Made by a program: the position numbers and the translations under genes. From positions 1 to 6,517 of the forward strand of contig JAFAQI010000106.1 in assembly GCA_019246495.1 (NCBI GenBank): DNA of 6,517 bases. The letters run 5' to 3'. Origin of the DNA: Frankiales bacterium (GTDB taxonomy: Bacteria > Actinomycetota > Actinomycetes > JAFAQI01). Shown piece by piece: positions 5,379-6,517 of this stretch (the stretch's first letter is position 1; every line of letters starts with the position of its first letter). Below the pieces are notes generated by a model. It saw only the letters and a list, made by a program, of their open reading frames with translations. It did no database searches and was not told the DNA's origin.

Positions 5379-6517
5379 CGCTGGCGCCCGACCTCGCGCT
5401 CGGCGACCGCTACACGCTCGTCGAGCGGATCGCCGTCGGCGGCATGGGCGAGGTGTGGCGGGCGCGCGACGACCTGCTCGGCCGGACCGTTGCGGTCAAG
5501 GTCCTGAAGGAGGAGTACGCCGCCGACCCGTTGTTCCTCGAACGGTTCCGCAACGAGGCGAAGCACACGGCGTCGCTGTCCCATCCCGGGATCGCCAACG
5601 TCTTCGACTACGGCGAGGTCGGTGCCACGGCCTATCTCGTGATGGAGCTCGTCGACGGGCAGCCACTGTCCGCCGTACTCGCCGAACGCGGATCCCTTCC
5701 CCCTGCCGAGACGATGGACGTGGTCGGGCAGGTGGGTCTCGCGCTGCAAGCAGCGCACGACGCCGGCGTCATCCACCGCGACGTCAAGCCGGGCAACCTG
5801 CTGATCCGGCCGGACGGGGTCGTGAAGGTCACCGACTTCGGCATCGCTCGCGTCGTCGACGCGGCGCCGGTCACCCAGACGGGGATGCTCGTCGGGACCG
5901 CTGCTTACCTGTCGCCGGAGCAGGCCGGCGGCCGGCCCGTGACGTCGGCGAGCGACGTCTACTCGCTGGGTGTCGTCGCCTACGAATGTCTCGCCGGTGC
6001 CCGCCCATTCCGCGGCGACTCCCCGGTCGGCGTGGCGATGGCGCACGTCAACACAGCGCCGCCGCCGCTGCCGGACACGACGCCGCCGTTGGTCGCCGAC
6101 TTCGTGATGCGGTCGCTGGACAAGGAACCGTCGCGGCGGCAGCCCAGCGCGGGCGACTTCGGCCGCACCGCGCTGGCCCTCGCTGCCCAACTGCGCGAGC
6201 CCGACCCCGCCACCGCGCCAACGACGCCGGCGCCTCCCCCGACGGCCGTGATGACCGGTCCGGTCGCGGCTCCGGAGGCGCCGAAGGACGACGAGAGCGA
6301 ACGCCGACGTATCCGCAACATCTTCGTCGCCGTCGGGGTGGTCGTGGTGCTCCTCGGCTTCCTGCTGCTGCACTCGTGTGCCGGAAGCAGCCGCCCCGCA
6401 ACAGCGGTCGTTCCGCGCGTCGTGGGCGAGAGCTACGCCAAGGCCGTCGCAGCGATGGATCAACGCGGCTTCGCCGTACGCCGCCATGCGGTGCACTCCA
6501 CCGAGCATCGCGGAACA
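5375..6517 (+). CDS. pknA: PknA-type transmembrane Ser/Thr kinase with PASTA repeat (3' partial)
   Basis: The frame is open from ATG 5375 to the last base (381 codons, no stop), so the C-terminus is missing. It is a Hanks-type kinase that phosphorylates Ser/Thr in cell-wall and division proteins. The kinase domain spans about residues 13-272: Gly-rich loop I19-A-V-G-G-M-G-E-V27, lysine K42 (VAVK), helix-C E61, H134-R-D136-V-K-P-G-N141, D154-F-G156, activation-loop T167 and T169 (VTQTG), and S180-P-E-Q. A Pro/Thr/Ala linker (about 275-310) precedes one transmembrane helix (about 313-332). Outside the membrane, from residue 344, VVPRVVGESYAKAVAAMDQRGF opens a PASTA repeat, a muropeptide/lipid II-sensing module. 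VDAAPVTQTGM, the AVGGMGEVW loop and the slot after pbpA resemble PknA, yet mycobacterial PknA lacks PASTA. An alternative reading is a single PknA/PknB-like kinase, as in lineages with one kinase here. Kinase identity is certain; the A-versus-B label is less so. Confidence 0.9.
   Translation, partial: MTLAPDLALGDRYTLVERIAVGGMGEVWRARDDLLGRTVAVKVLKEEYAADPLFLERFRNEAKHTASLSHPGIANVFDYGEVGATAYLVMELVDGQPLSAVLAERGSLPPAETMDVVGQVGLALQAAHDAGVIHRDVKPGNLLIRPDGVVKVTDFGIARVVDAAPVTQTGMLVGTAAYLSPEQAGGRPVTSASDVYSLGVVAYECLAGARPFRGDSPVGVAMAHVNTAPPPLPDTTPPLVADFVMRSLDKEPSRRQPSAGDFGRTALALAAQLREPDPATAPTTPAPPPTAVMTGPVAAPEAPKDDESERRRIRNIFVAVGVVVVLLGFLLLHSCAGSSRPATAVVPRVVGESYAKAVAAMDQRGFAVRRHAVHSTEHRGT

Noticed and set aside
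6356..6382. Lipobox-like LLLHSC near the kinase transmembrane helix (C335)
   Set aside because: It is more than 330 residues from the N-terminus, after a cytoplasmic kinase domain, so signal peptidase II processing is not plausible.
4310..6508. Long open frame on the minus strand (732 codons) opposite pbpA and the kinase gene
   Set aside because: Its translation is Arg/Ala/Gly-rich with no recognisable domain, and it lies wholly opposite two well-supported genes with intact catalytic motifs. Long antisense frames are expected in DNA this GC-rich.
1..6517. Mobile elements, CRISPR arrays, tRNA/rRNA genes, terminators or frameshifts
   Set aside because: I saw no inverted-repeat ends, regularly spaced repeats, RNA-gene signatures, intergenic hairpins or broken frames. 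Every base except 21 intergenic ones is within a gene of a known conserved operon.

Overview
The window is an almost gap-free stretch of the conserved actinobacterial cell-wall and phospho-signalling operon, in the order fhaA (5' end missing) - fhaB - pstP - rodA - pbpA - pknA-type kinase (3' end missing). All six genes are on the + strand. The sequence is strongly GC-rich with G/C-biased third codon positions. This gene order, together with residue-level resemblance to the mycobacterial proteins as I recall them, points to a high-GC actinomycete. The short FhaA linker and a PASTA repeat on the kinase suggest it is probably not a Mycobacterium. I cannot fix the order or genus.

Layout: bases 1-645 encode the C-terminal part of FhaA (DUF3662 remainder plus FHA domain). 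Bases 656-1129 encode FhaB (membrane anchor plus FHA domain). Bases 1137-2522 encode PstP (PP2C phosphatase, one membrane segment, small outer domain). Bases 2519-3940 encode a RodA-type SEDS glycosyltransferase. Bases 3945-5378 encode the class B transpeptidase PbpA. Bases 5375-6517 encode a PknA-like Ser/Thr kinase, cut off by the window edge inside its first PASTA repeat. Junctions are 10, 7 and 4 bp gaps plus two 4-bp stop/start overlaps, so no promoter, terminator or RNA gene fits between genes, and I see none. No stretch over 300 bases lacks a gene.

How the genes work together: RodA polymerises lipid II into glycan strands and PbpA crosslinks them, forming a SEDS/bPBP pair. The kinase phosphorylates cell-wall and division proteins, PstP reverses this, and FhaA and FhaB read phosphothreonine marks. 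One transcript therefore carries the writer, eraser and readers alongside the synthase pair they are thought to control.

This is a well-described locus, and I found no convincing evidence of an undescribed system. The points most worth a second look are the PASTA repeat on a PknA-type catalytic domain, the very short FhaA linker, and a modest excess of the palindrome CGTACG.
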